From CAG-791 sp002390025 (GTDB lineage Bacteria; Bacillota; Clostridia; Lachnospirales; Lachnospiraceae): a DNA stretch of 35,215 nt. The notes beneath the pieces were generated by a model. That model did no database searches and was not told the DNA's origin. It saw nothing but the letters and a program-made list of their open reading frames with translations. A program made the translations under genes and the position numbers. Positions 22,353 to 30,171 of the stretch are shown here, one piece after another (the stretch's first letter is position 1; every line of letters starts with the position of its first letter). The stretch lies in the NCBI GenBank assembly GCA_946543465.1, contig CAMNLR010000147.1, positions 1 through 35,215 of the forward strand, written 5' to 3'.

Positions 22353-22426
22353 AAGATTGTGGTATAGATCAGAACAGCCGGTGCAGGCTCCAAAGTTGGA
22401 GTCTCCACCGGCTGTCGCTGTTTGGA
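22353..22426 (+). terminator. Terminator-like dispersed element, copy 1
   Basis: CAGCCGGTGCAGGCTCC pairs with GGAGTCTCCACCGGCTG. The preceding AGATTGTGGTATAGATCAGA is shared with 27704-27723 with two differences. It separates the decayed gene from the convergent DeoR gene. Confidence 0.75.
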
Positions 22427-22438
22427 TTCAATCTGGAT

Positions 22439-23194
22439 TCAGCTGGTTAATATCTCAATACCGAGGGCAGTAAGCTCGGTGACAGTCTTTTCATCTATTT
22501 TCTGATCTGTGATGACAGTCTTGATCTGGTCTTTGAGGTTGAGTGGTACAGTGCCGTGCCTGGAAAACTTCTCGGACTCTGTCAGGACAATGACCCGATC
22601 AGCCTGCCTCGCCATATCCCGTACGGCCTGGGCCCGCATCTGGTCCTGATTGGTGAAGCCTGCTCTTGTGGACCAGCCGTCCACACCGACGAAAAAATAG
22701 TCCACCCAGAAGTTCTCAACACATTGCCGCACCATGGGACCTACCATGACCTGAGCGTCCTGCTGATAGATGCCGCCCAGAAGAATTATCTGGAAATCGG
22801 AGGAACGGCGGATATAATCAGCGATGAAAGCGCTGTTTGTAATCAGGGTTATATTGCTTCGGAGTTCTGTCAGCGCTGCAGCCAGAAGCGCACAGCAGCT
22901 GCCGCTCTCAATCATGATCGTGTCGCCATCCTTTACCAGTTCTGCAGCGCGCAGGGCAATCCTGCGCTTCTCCTCATAGTGATAGGCGAGACGTCCCTTA
23001 ATGTCATCTGTACTGGCCAGGACAGCAGAACCGTGTTCTCTGGTGATCAGTCCCTGCGCCTCCATGGAATCCAGATCTTTGCGGATGGTCACCTGGGAGA
23101 CACCCAGATGAGTTGAGAGCTCGGCGACTTCCAGTTTCTTTTTTTCTACCAAAAGTTCCAGGATCTGATTGGTCCGGTCTTCTTTTCTTCTCAT
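22439..23194 (-). CDS. DeoR-family transcriptional regulator
   Basis: 251 residues. The N-terminal DeoR helix-turn-helix is clear: RTNQILELLVEKKKLEVAEL, then STHLGVSQVTIRKDLDSMEA and GLITREHGSAV. The C-terminal sugar-phosphate-sensing domain (ISOCOT fold) has DGDTIMIESGSCCALLAAAL, ITNSAFIADYI, QIILLGGIYQQDAQVMVG and FFVGVDGWSTRAGFT. Such regulators sense phosphorylated sugars and usually repress the neighbouring sugar operon. Here the activase, glycyl radical enzyme and aldolase genes follow upstream, so it likely controls that pathway and responds to its phosphorylated substrate or product. GGAGGGG lies just before the start on the minus strand. A TATAAT box at 23230-23235 on the minus strand suits its own promoter. 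Confidence 0.92.
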   Translation of the reverse strand: MRRKEDRTNQILELLVEKKKLEVAELSTHLGVSQVTIRKDLDSMEAQGLITREHGSAVLASTDDIKGRLAYHYEEKRRIALRAAELVKDGDTIMIESGSCCALLAAALTELRSNITLITNSAFIADYIRRSSDFQIILLGGIYQQDAQVMVGPMVRQCVENFWVDYFFVGVDGWSTRAGFTNQDQMRAQAVRDMARQADRVIVLTESEKFSRHGTVPLNLKDQIKTVITDQKIDEKTVTELTALGIEILTS

Positions 23195-23270
23195 ACAGCG
23201 CCCCTCCGAAGGTTGTTATTGTAGATCCTATTATAGCATAACCGATTATTATTGTCCTGAATTTTCTTTC

Positions 23271-23312
23271 ATTCATAAGTAATCATAAGTGATTCATAAG
23301 TATTACATAAGC
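23271..23312. promoter_or_regulatory. Four direct repeats of CATAAGT type upstream of the deoR promoter
   Basis: TCATAAGT-like units occur at 23273, 23283, 23293 and as ACATAAGC at 23304, spaced about 10-11 bases, one helical turn. They lie between the end of the activase gene and the likely deoR promoter. They may bind a regulator; no known consensus was identified. Confidence 0.45.
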
Positions 23313-23340
23313 GATGGGCGCCGAATGCAGAAGAAATCGT

Positions 23341-24243
23341 TCAGAAAAAGCATTGAATGCCCTGATTGATAAATATCTGTTGATATGCGGCCAGGTCTTC
23401 CCGGTGCAGAGCTTTTATACCGGCCATTTCATAAGTCCTGTTTAAAAATTCGTATTTTCGCTCGCCCATCTGGTGGAAGGGAAGAAGCTGCACACGCTGA
23501 AGTCCGATCTCATACAGGAGAGCTGCGATCCCCTCTGCGTCAGCCAGGTCTGCATTAAAGCCCGGGATCACGGGGATGCGGGGCAGAATGTTCAGACCGT
23601 GTTCGTGAGCCCACAGCAGATTCTCGTGAATCAGCTCAGTTCCGACGCCGGTCCCTTTTTTATGTTTCTCAGAATCGTACTGCTTGACATCAAAGAGCAG
23701 GAGATCAAAGAGGGGGGCAAGCCGGTGAAAGATTTCCAGGCTGACATGGCCGGTGGTTTCGATCGCAGTGTGGATTCCTTTGTCTTTGAGACGCAAAATC
23801 AGAGCTTCCACAAAATCAGGCTGTACCATGCCTTCACCTCCGGATATGGTCACCCCTCCTCCGGATTCCTCATAGAAGTCGACATCCTGCATGCAAAGAT
23901 CCACAACTTCACTGACGGTCTTATACTCCCCCTCGTTGGTCAGTGCGCGGCCGGGGCAGCCCTGTACACAGGCAAGGCAGCCCGTACATTTCTGAAAATC
24001 AATATGTATCCTTCCGTCCTGTGCTGCAGTGATTGCTTTCCCGGGGCAGGTGTGCTCACATTTCCGGCAGTGCAGGCAGTGATCGCCATGGTACATAACC
24101 TGGACTCTGGATAGTTGAGACTCCGGATTGGAACACCATTTGCAGCGAAGAGGGCATCCCTTCAGGAAAACCGTGGTCCTGACGCCCGGTCCGTCATGAA
24201 TAGAAAACTTCTGCACATTAAAGAGGATGCCTTTCATTTCCAT
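23341..24243 (-). CDS. Glycyl radical enzyme activating protein (YbiY/PflE type)
   Basis: 300 residues of radical SAM activase, which creates the glycyl radical on its partner enzyme using S-adenosylmethionine. The radical SAM motif is CPLRCKWC (C30, C34, C37) after NVQKFSIHDGPGVRTTVFLK. A two-cluster ferredoxin insert follows (C56, C59, C62, C66 and C86, C89, C92, C96), typical of activases for non-PFL glycyl radical enzymes. GGGVTISGGEGMVQPDF is the usual GGE region. I used ATG 24243, which has AAAGGAG on the minus strand; the longer frame to 24285 adds 14 unsupported residues. It is divergent from the glycyl radical enzyme, with a shared 229-base control region. Confidence 0.95.
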   Translation of the reverse strand: MEMKGILFNVQKFSIHDGPGVRTTVFLKGCPLRCKWCSNPESQLSRVQVMYHGDHCLHCRKCEHTCPGKAITAAQDGRIHIDFQKCTGCLACVQGCPGRALTNEGEYKTVSEVVDLCMQDVDFYEESGGGVTISGGEGMVQPDFVEALILRLKDKGIHTAIETTGHVSLEIFHRLAPLFDLLLFDVKQYDSEKHKKGTGVGTELIHENLLWAHEHGLNILPRIPVIPGFNADLADAEGIAALLYEIGLQRVQLLPFHQMGERKYEFLNRTYEMAGIKALHREDLAAYQQIFINQGIQCFF

Positions 24244-24380
24244 AATATAAACTCCTTTACAAATCTTCCTTACTTTTAGATACATCCCGTGTCGTCATGC
24301 TTTTATCATAGCGCCGGCAGTTAAAAATGTAAAGATAAAGTTGCGAACAAAATTAATAATGGTTTCGTATAAAAATAATA

Positions 24381-24408
24381 TTGACAAAGATGGAAGCGAT
24401 GATATAAT
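24381..24408 (+). promoter_or_regulatory. Promoter of the glycyl radical enzyme gene
   Basis: TTGACA (24381-24386), 16-base spacer, TATAAT (24403-24408). It lies 65 bases before the start codon. Confidence 0.8.
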
Positions 24409-24416
24409 AAAACTAC

Positions 24417-24446
24417 ATTCGAAATACATATAAATTTCATGCGAAT
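24417..24446 (+). promoter_or_regulatory. Imperfect palindrome, candidate DeoR operator
   Basis: ATTCGAAAT and ATTTCATGCGAAT face each other downstream of the promoter. A second CGAA/TTTCG-bearing stretch lies at 24344-24370. CGAA-type half-sites are common in DeoR-family operators. Confidence 0.4.
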
Positions 24447-24472
24447 CTATAGAATGGACAAAGGAGTATCAT

Positions 24473-26884
24473 ATGGAAAACAAAGCGCACTTCGGATCCC
24501 TGACTTCGAGAATGCAGGCATATCGCGAGAACGTCCTGGACCAGAAACCCTACATTGACGCACAGAGGGCGGTGCTGGCTACGGAAGCCTATAAGAAGAA
24601 TCTGAATCAGCCCCCGGTCATGAAGAGAGCGCTGATGCTGCAGAACATCCTGGCCGGGATGGATATCTATATTGAAGAAGAGACGATCCTGGTCGGGAAT
24701 CAGTCCTCAGTCAACCGGGGTGCACCGGTTTTCCCGGAGTATACGATGAAGTTCATCATGGAGGAGCTGGATCTTTTTGAGAAACGCGACGGCGATGTCT
24801 TTTATATTACGGAGGAGACTAAGCAGCAGCTCCGCGAAATCGCCCCTTTCTGGGAGAACAACAACCTGCGCGCCCGAGGCGAGGCCCTGATGCCGGAAGA
24901 AATGCAGGTCTATATGGATACCGGATTCTTTGGTATGGAGGGCAAGCTCAACGCCGGTGACGCACACCTGGCTGTAGACTACGGCAATATGCTGAAGGTC
25001 GGCCTGAAAGGCTATGAGGAGCGCACAAAAGCACTCAAGGCGGCACTGGATCTGACAGAGCCCGAATCCATTGACAAGTACCAGTTTTACAAAGCAGTTC
25101 TGATCGTTATCGATGCGGTCAGGGGATTTGCGGAGCGGTTTGCAGCGCTGGCACGGGAAAAAGCGTCAGAGGCGGAGGAGCCCAGGAAAGCCGAACTCCT
25201 GGAGATCGCACGCGTCTGCGAAAAGGTTCCTTACCAACCCGCAGAGACATTTCATGAAGCCGTGCAGGCTGTATGGTTTATCCAGCTGATCCTGCAGATC
25301 GAGTCCAACGGACACTCCCTCAGCTATGGACGCTTCGACCAGTATGTATACCCTTATCTGGCTTCCGACCTGGAAAAGGAGATCATTACGGAGGATCAGG
25401 CAGTAGAACTCCTCACTAACCTCTGGATCAAAACACTGACTATCAACAAGGTCCGCTCCCAGGCCCACACGTTCTCCAGTGCCGGAAGCCCTATGTACCA
25501 GAACGTTACGATCGGCGGACAGACTGCAGACGGTAAAGATGCCGTCAACAAACTCTCCTTCCTGATCCTGAAGTCCATCGGCCAGACAAGGCTTCCCCAG
25601 CCCAATCTGACGGTCCGCTATCACAGGAATATCGATCAGGCCTTTATGGACGAGGCAATCGAGCTCCTGAAGCTCGGCACAGGAATGCCGGCCTTCAATA
25701 ACGATGAGGTCATCATTCCTTCCTTCATCGAGAAGGGCGTCAAAAAAGAGGACGCCTATTGTTATTCGGCAATCGGCTGTGTCGAGACCGCCGTCCCCGG
25801 TAAATGGGGCTATCGCTGCACCGGTATGAGCTACCTGAACTTCCCCAGGATCCTGCTCATGGTCATGAACAATGGTATCGATGTGACCAGCGGCAAGAGA
25901 TTTGTGAAGGATTACGGGAATTTCCGGGATATGGAATCTTTTGACGAGCTGATGAAGGCCTGGGACGGAGCAGTTCGGGAACTGACCCGTGCCAGCGTCA
26001 TCGTGGAGAACGCGATCGATCTGGCAAGCGAGCGCGAAGTGCCGGATATCCTCTGCTCCTGCCTGACTCAGGACTGCCTGGGACGCGGCAAGACCATCAA
26101 GGAGGGCGGCGCCGTTTACGATTTTATTTCAGGCCTGCAGGTCGGCATCGCGAATATGGCTGACAGCCTTTCCGCGATCAGGAAGCTGGTCTTTGAAGAC
26201 AGGAAGATTTCCAGGGACGAGCTCATGAATGCGCTGGCGACAGATTTTGCAGGTCAGGAAGGGGAGAGAATCCGACAGATGCTCATAAACGATGCACCCA
26301 AGTACGGCAACGATGACGATTACGCCGATCAGCTGGTGGTGAACGCTTATGCATCCTACCTGGATGAGATGAAGAAGTATAAGAACACCCGCTTTGGCAG
26401 GGGACCGATCGGCGGCATCCGCTATGGCGGAACATCATCGATCTCCGCAAATGTCGGACAGGGGTTCGGCACAATGGCGACGCCTGACGGACGTCATGCC
26501 CGAGAGCCTCTTGCAGAGGGATGCTCGCCCGCACATTCCATGGACAGGCACGGTCCGACCGCTGTCTTCAAGAGTGTATCAAAGCTCCCCACTCATGAGA
26601 TCACAGGCGGTGTGCTCCTGAACCAGAAGGTCACGCCAGCCATGCTCTCTACCCGGGAAAACACCAAAAAACTGGAATATATCGTCCGAACATTTTTTAA
26701 CCGCCTGGAAGGCTACCATGTGCAATACAATGTTGTAGATAAAGCGACTTTGCTGGATGCCCAGGCACACCCGGAGAAGCACAAAGACCTGATCGTCCGC
26801 GTGGCAGGATACAGCGCATTTTTCAATGTCCTTTCCAAGGCGACACAGGATGATATAATCGGAAGAACAGAACAGACGCTGTAA
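24473..26884 (+). CDS. Glycyl radical enzyme (PFL2/YbiW family), possible 1,5-anhydroglucitol-6-phosphate lyase
   Basis: 803 residues, the usual PFL2-type length. The thiyl cysteine is C436 in YSAIGCVET, with the neighbouring E438 typical of dehydratase/lyase-type glycyl radical enzymes, and the radical glycine is G779 in RVAGYSAFF. Other family blocks are VGNQSSVNRGAPVFPEYT near residue 80, SNGHSLSYGRFDQYVYPY, LPQPNLTVRYH and GMPAFNNDEV. ATG 24473 has AAAGGAG at 24460-24466. E. coli YbiW has the same neighbours (activase ybiY, fructose-6-phosphate aldolase fsaA) and has been reported to open 1,5-anhydroglucitol-6-phosphate; synteny makes that the best guess here. Glycerol dehydratase and choline lyase are less likely, given the aldolase partner. 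Confidence 0.92.
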   Translation: MENKAHFGSLTSRMQAYRENVLDQKPYIDAQRAVLATEAYKKNLNQPPVMKRALMLQNILAGMDIYIEEETILVGNQSSVNRGAPVFPEYTMKFIMEELDLFEKRDGDVFYITEETKQQLREIAPFWENNNLRARGEALMPEEMQVYMDTGFFGMEGKLNAGDAHLAVDYGNMLKVGLKGYEERTKALKAALDLTEPESIDKYQFYKAVLIVIDAVRGFAERFAALAREKASEAEEPRKAELLEIARVCEKVPYQPAETFHEAVQAVWFIQLILQIESNGHSLSYGRFDQYVYPYLASDLEKEIITEDQAVELLTNLWIKTLTINKVRSQAHTFSSAGSPMYQNVTIGGQTADGKDAVNKLSFLILKSIGQTRLPQPNLTVRYHRNIDQAFMDEAIELLKLGTGMPAFNNDEVIIPSFIEKGVKKEDAYCYSAIGCVETAVPGKWGYRCTGMSYLNFPRILLMVMNNGIDVTSGKRFVKDYGNFRDMESFDELMKAWDGAVRELTRASVIVENAIDLASEREVPDILCSCLTQDCLGRGKTIKEGGAVYDFISGLQVGIANMADSLSAIRKLVFEDRKISRDELMNALATDFAGQEGERIRQMLINDAPKYGNDDDYADQLVVNAYASYLDEMKKYKNTRFGRGPIGGIRYGGTSSISANVGQGFGTMATPDGRHAREPLAEGCSPAHSMDRHGPTAVFKSVSKLPTHEITGGVLLNQKVTPAMLSTRENTKKLEYIVRTFFNRLEGYHVQYNVVDKATLLDAQAHPEKHKDLIVRVAGYSAFFNVLSKATQDDIIGRTEQTL

Positions 26885-26973
26885 AGCTGAAATAATTGTA
26901 AAGTTGGGATACTGTAAAGCCGAAATAGCTGTAAAATCAGAATATCTGTAAAGAAGGAATAACTGCAAAGAAG
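26881..26973 (+). repeat. 17-bp tandem array between glycyl radical enzyme and aldolase genes
   Basis: Units start at 26881, 26898, 26914, 26931, 26948 and 26965, each of the form GTAAAGNNGAAATANCT (one of 16 bases, the last partial). The first unit overlaps the stop codon of the upstream gene. The array ends about 25 bases before the aldolase ribosome binding site. Confidence 0.85.
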
Positions 26974-27005
26974 AAAAAAGGTCTGGATACAAGAGGAGGA
27001 ACATC

Positions 27006-27683
27006 ATGAAATTCTGTATCGACGACGCAAATGTAGAAAAGATCCGCCGTATTTATGAGTATTATCCGGTTGATGGCGTCTCCACCAACCCCTCGATCCT
27101 GGCCAAGTCCGGAAGAGATCCCTATGAGGTGCTGAAGGAAATTCGCGAAATCATCGGCGAGGACGGCGAACTGTTCGTTCAGGCCACCGCGACAACGGCA
27201 GAGGGAATGGTCGAGGAAGCCCGCAAGATCGTGAAAGTGTTGGGAAAGACTACTCTGGTAAAGATTCCCTGCATTCCGGAAGGCTTTAAGGCGATGAAGC
27301 AGCTGAAGAAAGAAGGGATTCGCTTCATCGGCACAGCAATCTATACCGCCATGCAGGGCTTTCTGGCTGCCAAGTGCGGCGCGGAGTACGTGGCTCCCTA
27401 TGTAAACCGCATCGACAACATGGGCTTCGACGGCGTGCAGGTCTCCAAGGACATCCACGACGCGATCACGACAAACGGTCTTGACAGTGGCCTTCTGGCA
27501 GCCAGCTTCAAGAACAGTCAGCAGGTCCTGGAACTGACCAAGTACGGCGTGAAGGCAGTGACGGTGGCTCCGGATGTCATCGACGGCCTGGTAAAGAACG
27601 CGGCGATCGACGCGGCCATCGATCAGTTCACCAGAGATTTTCAGGGACTGGTCGGAGAAGGAAAGACCATGGCGGATTGCTAA
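27006..27683 (+). CDS. fsa: Fructose-6-phosphate aldolase / transaldolase-like protein (FSA, TalC/MipB family)
   Basis: 225 residues, the FSA length, much shorter than classical transaldolase. The Schiff-base lysine is K86 in TTLVKIPCIPEGFKAM. VDGVSTNPSILAKSG near residue 22, GTAIYTAMQGFLAAKCGAEY and APYVNRIDNMG are characteristic of the FSA branch; the last matches E. coli FSA closely. It cleaves fructose-6-phosphate poorly in vitro; 1-deoxyfructose-6-phosphate has been proposed as the natural substrate, giving hydroxyacetone and glyceraldehyde-3-phosphate. That would follow directly on the product of the upstream glycyl radical enzyme. AGGAGG lies at 26993-26998. Confidence 0.93.
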   Translation: MKFCIDDANVEKIRRIYEYYPVDGVSTNPSILAKSGRDPYEVLKEIREIIGEDGELFVQATATTAEGMVEEARKIVKVLGKTTLVKIPCIPEGFKAMKQLKKEGIRFIGTAIYTAMQGFLAAKCGAEYVAPYVNRIDNMGFDGVQVSKDIHDAITTNGLDSGLLAASFKNSQQVLELTKYGVKAVTVAPDVIDGLVKNAAIDAAIDQFTRDFQGLVGEGKTMADC

Positions 27684-27703
27684 CCTGCAATAAAGATCAA
27701 AAA

Positions 27704-27775
27704 AGATTGTGATATAGTTCAGAACAGCCGGTGCAGGTTCCTGATGAAGGAACTGCACCGGCTGTCGTCTTTTTG
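27704..27775 (+). terminator. Terminator-like dispersed element, copy 2
   Basis: CAGCCGGTGCAGGTTCC pairs with GGAACTGCACCGGCTG and is followed by TCGTCTTTTTG. The leading AGATTGTGATATAGTTCAGA repeats 22353-22372 with two differences, so the element as a whole, not just the stem, is duplicated. Confidence 0.88.
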
Positions 27776-27865
27776 CCGCAAGTGGAGTCCCCGGATGGCT
27801 GACACGTATGCGATTTGGTATAATCAAATACAGGGAGTGGGTTATTGATAATATGGAGGAGAAAA

Positions 27866-28711
27866 ATGAAACTCAGAAGTGTAACTGCAGCATATTTCAG
27901 TCCTACCGGCAATGCACGAAGGATCGTGACAGCGGCCGCAGAGACTGTCTCCGGAAAGACCGGCGTCCCATTCCGCACGATTGATTTTACACTGCCCCGG
28001 GAAAGAAGGGCAGTTCACCGCTTTGAGGCGGGCGATCTGCTGGTCATCGGGACACCGGTCTATGCGGGACGGATTCCCAATAAGATCCTGCCTGCTATCC
28101 AGACCCTCTTTGAAGGAAACGGAGCCCTGGCCGTCCCGGTCATGACCTTTGGCAACCGGAGTTTTGACAACGGACTCATCGAGATGCGCAATGAGCTGGA
28201 ACAGCACGGTTTCCACACGATCGCGGGCGCGGCCTTTGTATCCGAGCATGTCATGTCGGACAAACTGGCAGGCGGCCGGCCGGATGCGGAGGATTTTCAG
28301 GCAATCTGCCGGTTTGCATTGGACGTGGCTGCAAAGATTGATGCTCTGCAGGAGGGACCCAACGACGGTATGGCAGTCATTCCTGCGCCTGTCTCTGTAA
28401 AGGGAGAGGATCCCATTCCCGGCTACTACAGGCCGCTCCAGGCAGACGGAACCCCAGCGAATTTCCTCAAGGCAAAACCGAAGACCACGGACGCCTGCAC
28501 GGACTGCGGCCTCTGTGCGAAGGCATGTCCCATGGGCTCTATCAGCAGGGAGGATTTTCGTACCGTCACCGGCGTCTGCATCAAGTGTCAGGCCTGCGTG
28601 AAGATCTGTCCCGTGCAGGCAAAATATTTTGATGATCCCGTCATGCTCTCCCACATCCGGATGCTGGAGGAGCACTATGCGAGGCAGATCGAAAATGAGG
28701 TGTTTCTGTGA
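27866..28711 (+). CDS. EFR1-family flavodoxin-ferredoxin fusion
   Basis: 281 residues. The N-terminal flavodoxin-like domain has the FMN loop YFSPTGNARRI (10-20) and IGTPVYAGRIPN. The C-terminal part holds two [4Fe-4S] sites: CTDCGLCAKAC (C211, C214, C217, C221) and CIKCQACVKIC (C238, C241, C244, C248), each followed by Pro. Such EFR1 proteins transfer electrons in anaerobes; partners vary. ATG 27866 has GGAGGA at 27856-27861. A TATAAT at 27819-27824 could be its -10 box, with no good -35. The next gene begins 14 bases after the stop and is probably co-transcribed. Confidence 0.92.
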   Translation: MKLRSVTAAYFSPTGNARRIVTAAAETVSGKTGVPFRTIDFTLPRERRAVHRFEAGDLLVIGTPVYAGRIPNKILPAIQTLFEGNGALAVPVMTFGNRSFDNGLIEMRNELEQHGFHTIAGAAFVSEHVMSDKLAGGRPDAEDFQAICRFALDVAAKIDALQEGPNDGMAVIPAPVSVKGEDPIPGYYRPLQADGTPANFLKAKPKTTDACTDCGLCAKACPMGSISREDFRTVTGVCIKCQACVKICPVQAKYFDDPVMLSHIRMLEEHYARQIENEVFL

Positions 28712-28725
28712 GGGAAGGGGCTTAC

Positions 28726-29709
28726 ATGAAAAAACATATTAGAACGATTATCGTTATTCTATTTGCAACATTCATTCTTTCAGCATGTGCCAGGAAGGAA
28801 GAAACGGCCGCTTTTAAGCCCTTCTACCGGTTTGACGTCGACAGCACGACGGCATGGAAGGAGCCACTGAAGAATACGCGCTTCTTAACGGAAGGCGCCT
28901 ACAGCTTTACTCCGCTTCCCGAAGAAAAACTTGAAAAGTATGGATTAGACCCTGATACTGTGCCGGATAAAAAGGGCATGGACACACTGAATATTTCGGG
29001 CAGCGCGGAGTTTTCTGAGAATCAGTTCCGTGAACTTGCGGCACAGCTGCGAGAACTCGGTAAAGGAAAAGACATCTATGTTGTCGACTGCCGCATCGAG
29101 GATCATGCGCTGCTCAACGGTATCTCCATTTCCTGGTATGGCGACCACAACTGGGCCAACAAAGGAATGTCCCTCGAGGAAGCCGAAAAGGATGAGCACG
29201 AACGATTCGGTTCTTTGGTCGGAAAGACAATAACTGCATATACTGTTTCGGAGAACGTTCCTGACGAGAGCGCGGAGATTACGGTAGACAGATGGATGAC
29301 GGAAAAGGAACTTGTAGAGAGCGAAGGCTGCCATTACCTGCGGCTTCCCTGTCAGGATCACAGCTGGCCCGATGAAGAAGCCGTCGATCTGTTCATCGAC
29401 CTGGTACAGAGTATTGATACGGACCAGACCTGGCTGCACTTCCACTGCCAGGCGGGAAAGAGCCGGACCGGTATCTTTATGGCGATCTATGACATGATGA
29501 AAAATCCGGATGTGTCCTTTGATGATATAATGCTCAGACATGCTCTGACCGGCAGCAGCTATTTCCCCTATGTCGATGAAAGCAGTGATATAGCCGATGT
29601 CTATGCTTTCAGAGCGAAACGTATCCGCCAGGTATATGACTATATTCAGGAAATGGATGGAAATTACACGGTTTCATGGAGCGAGTGGATCTCGAAAAAA
29701 GATTCATAA
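28726..29709 (+). CDS. PTP-like (cysteine) phytase lipoprotein
   Basis: 327 residues. A lipoprotein signal (KKHIRTIIVILFATFILSAC, lipid-modified C21) places it outside the membrane. The body matches protein-tyrosine-phosphatase-like inositol polyphosphatases: FTPLPEEKLEKYGLDPDTVP, LNISGSAEFSENQ, YVVDCRIEDHALLNGIS, WYGDHNWANKGMSLEE, and the phosphate loop HCQAGKSRTG with nucleophile C241 and R247. D211 in PCQDHSWPD is the likely general acid. It should remove phosphate from inositol phosphates such as phytate. ATG 28726 was chosen for its signal peptide; a GTG at 28708 would overlap the upstream gene by 4 bases. The loop residues Q-K-S differ from the common HCEAGxGRT, which may affect specificity. 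Confidence 0.88.
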   Translation: MKKHIRTIIVILFATFILSACARKEETAAFKPFYRFDVDSTTAWKEPLKNTRFLTEGAYSFTPLPEEKLEKYGLDPDTVPDKKGMDTLNISGSAEFSENQFRELAAQLRELGKGKDIYVVDCRIEDHALLNGISISWYGDHNWANKGMSLEEAEKDEHERFGSLVGKTITAYTVSENVPDESAEITVDRWMTEKELVESEGCHYLRLPCQDHSWPDEEAVDLFIDLVQSIDTDQTWLHFHCQAGKSRTGIFMAIYDMMKNPDVSFDDIMLRHALTGSSYFPYVDESSDIADVYAFRAKRIRQVYDYIQEMDGNYTVSWSEWISKKDS

Positions 29710-29755
29710 CCGCTTTCGTATCACATGATTGGAGTTCACGGAGGAAACATTAGAG

Positions 29756-30121
29756 ATGGAATTGAAGAGAATAGAACATAAGCTTACTGTGTGCAAAGTG
29801 TCAGATACATCCAGTATCAACATGGCCGCCGATTTCTACTTTATCGGTAAGACGGATGAAGAACTGTCGTTGGTGTGTAAAACAGAGGATACCCCGCAGA
29901 ACACGGTTGCGCGGGACGACGGATGGAGGGGCTTTCGGATTCAGGGAGTTCTTGACTTTTCGCTGATCGGTATTCTGTCAAAACTGTCCGGCATACTCGC
30001 AGAGCATAAAATCGGCATTTTCGCCGTTTCGACATACAACACAGATTATATTCTTGTGAAAGAAGAGAACTATGAGCGGGCGTTGAATATTCTGGCTTCT
30101 GAAGGATATACAGTAGTATAG
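29756..30121 (+). CDS. ACT-domain protein (CASTOR/DUF3-like)
   Basis: 121 residues with an ACT-type amino-acid-binding core. GFRIQGVLDFSLIGILSKLS, then GILAEHKIGIFAVSTYNTDY and ILVKEENYERALNILASEGY, form the usual beta-alpha-beta layout found in CASTOR-type ACT proteins. The first half is a companion domain. ATG 29756 has GGAGGAAAC at 29740-29748; a TTG at 29729 is a weaker choice. It lies 46 bases after the phytase gene and 50 before the next small gene, so all three may share a transcript. A role as amino-acid sensor is an inference. Confidence 0.82.
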   Translation: MELKRIEHKLTVCKVSDTSSINMAADFYFIGKTDEELSLVCKTEDTPQNTVARDDGWRGFRIQGVLDFSLIGILSKLSGILAEHKIGIFAVSTYNTDYILVKEENYERALNILASEGYTVV

Positions 30122-30171
30122 CTTCCGGACGGGTATTATGGAAACTTTCTGAAGGAAAAAGGATATTCATA

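Noticed and set aside
26937..27827. 296-codon minus-strand frame
   Set aside because: Antisense to the aldolase gene and running through a terminator; composition is that of a shadow frame.
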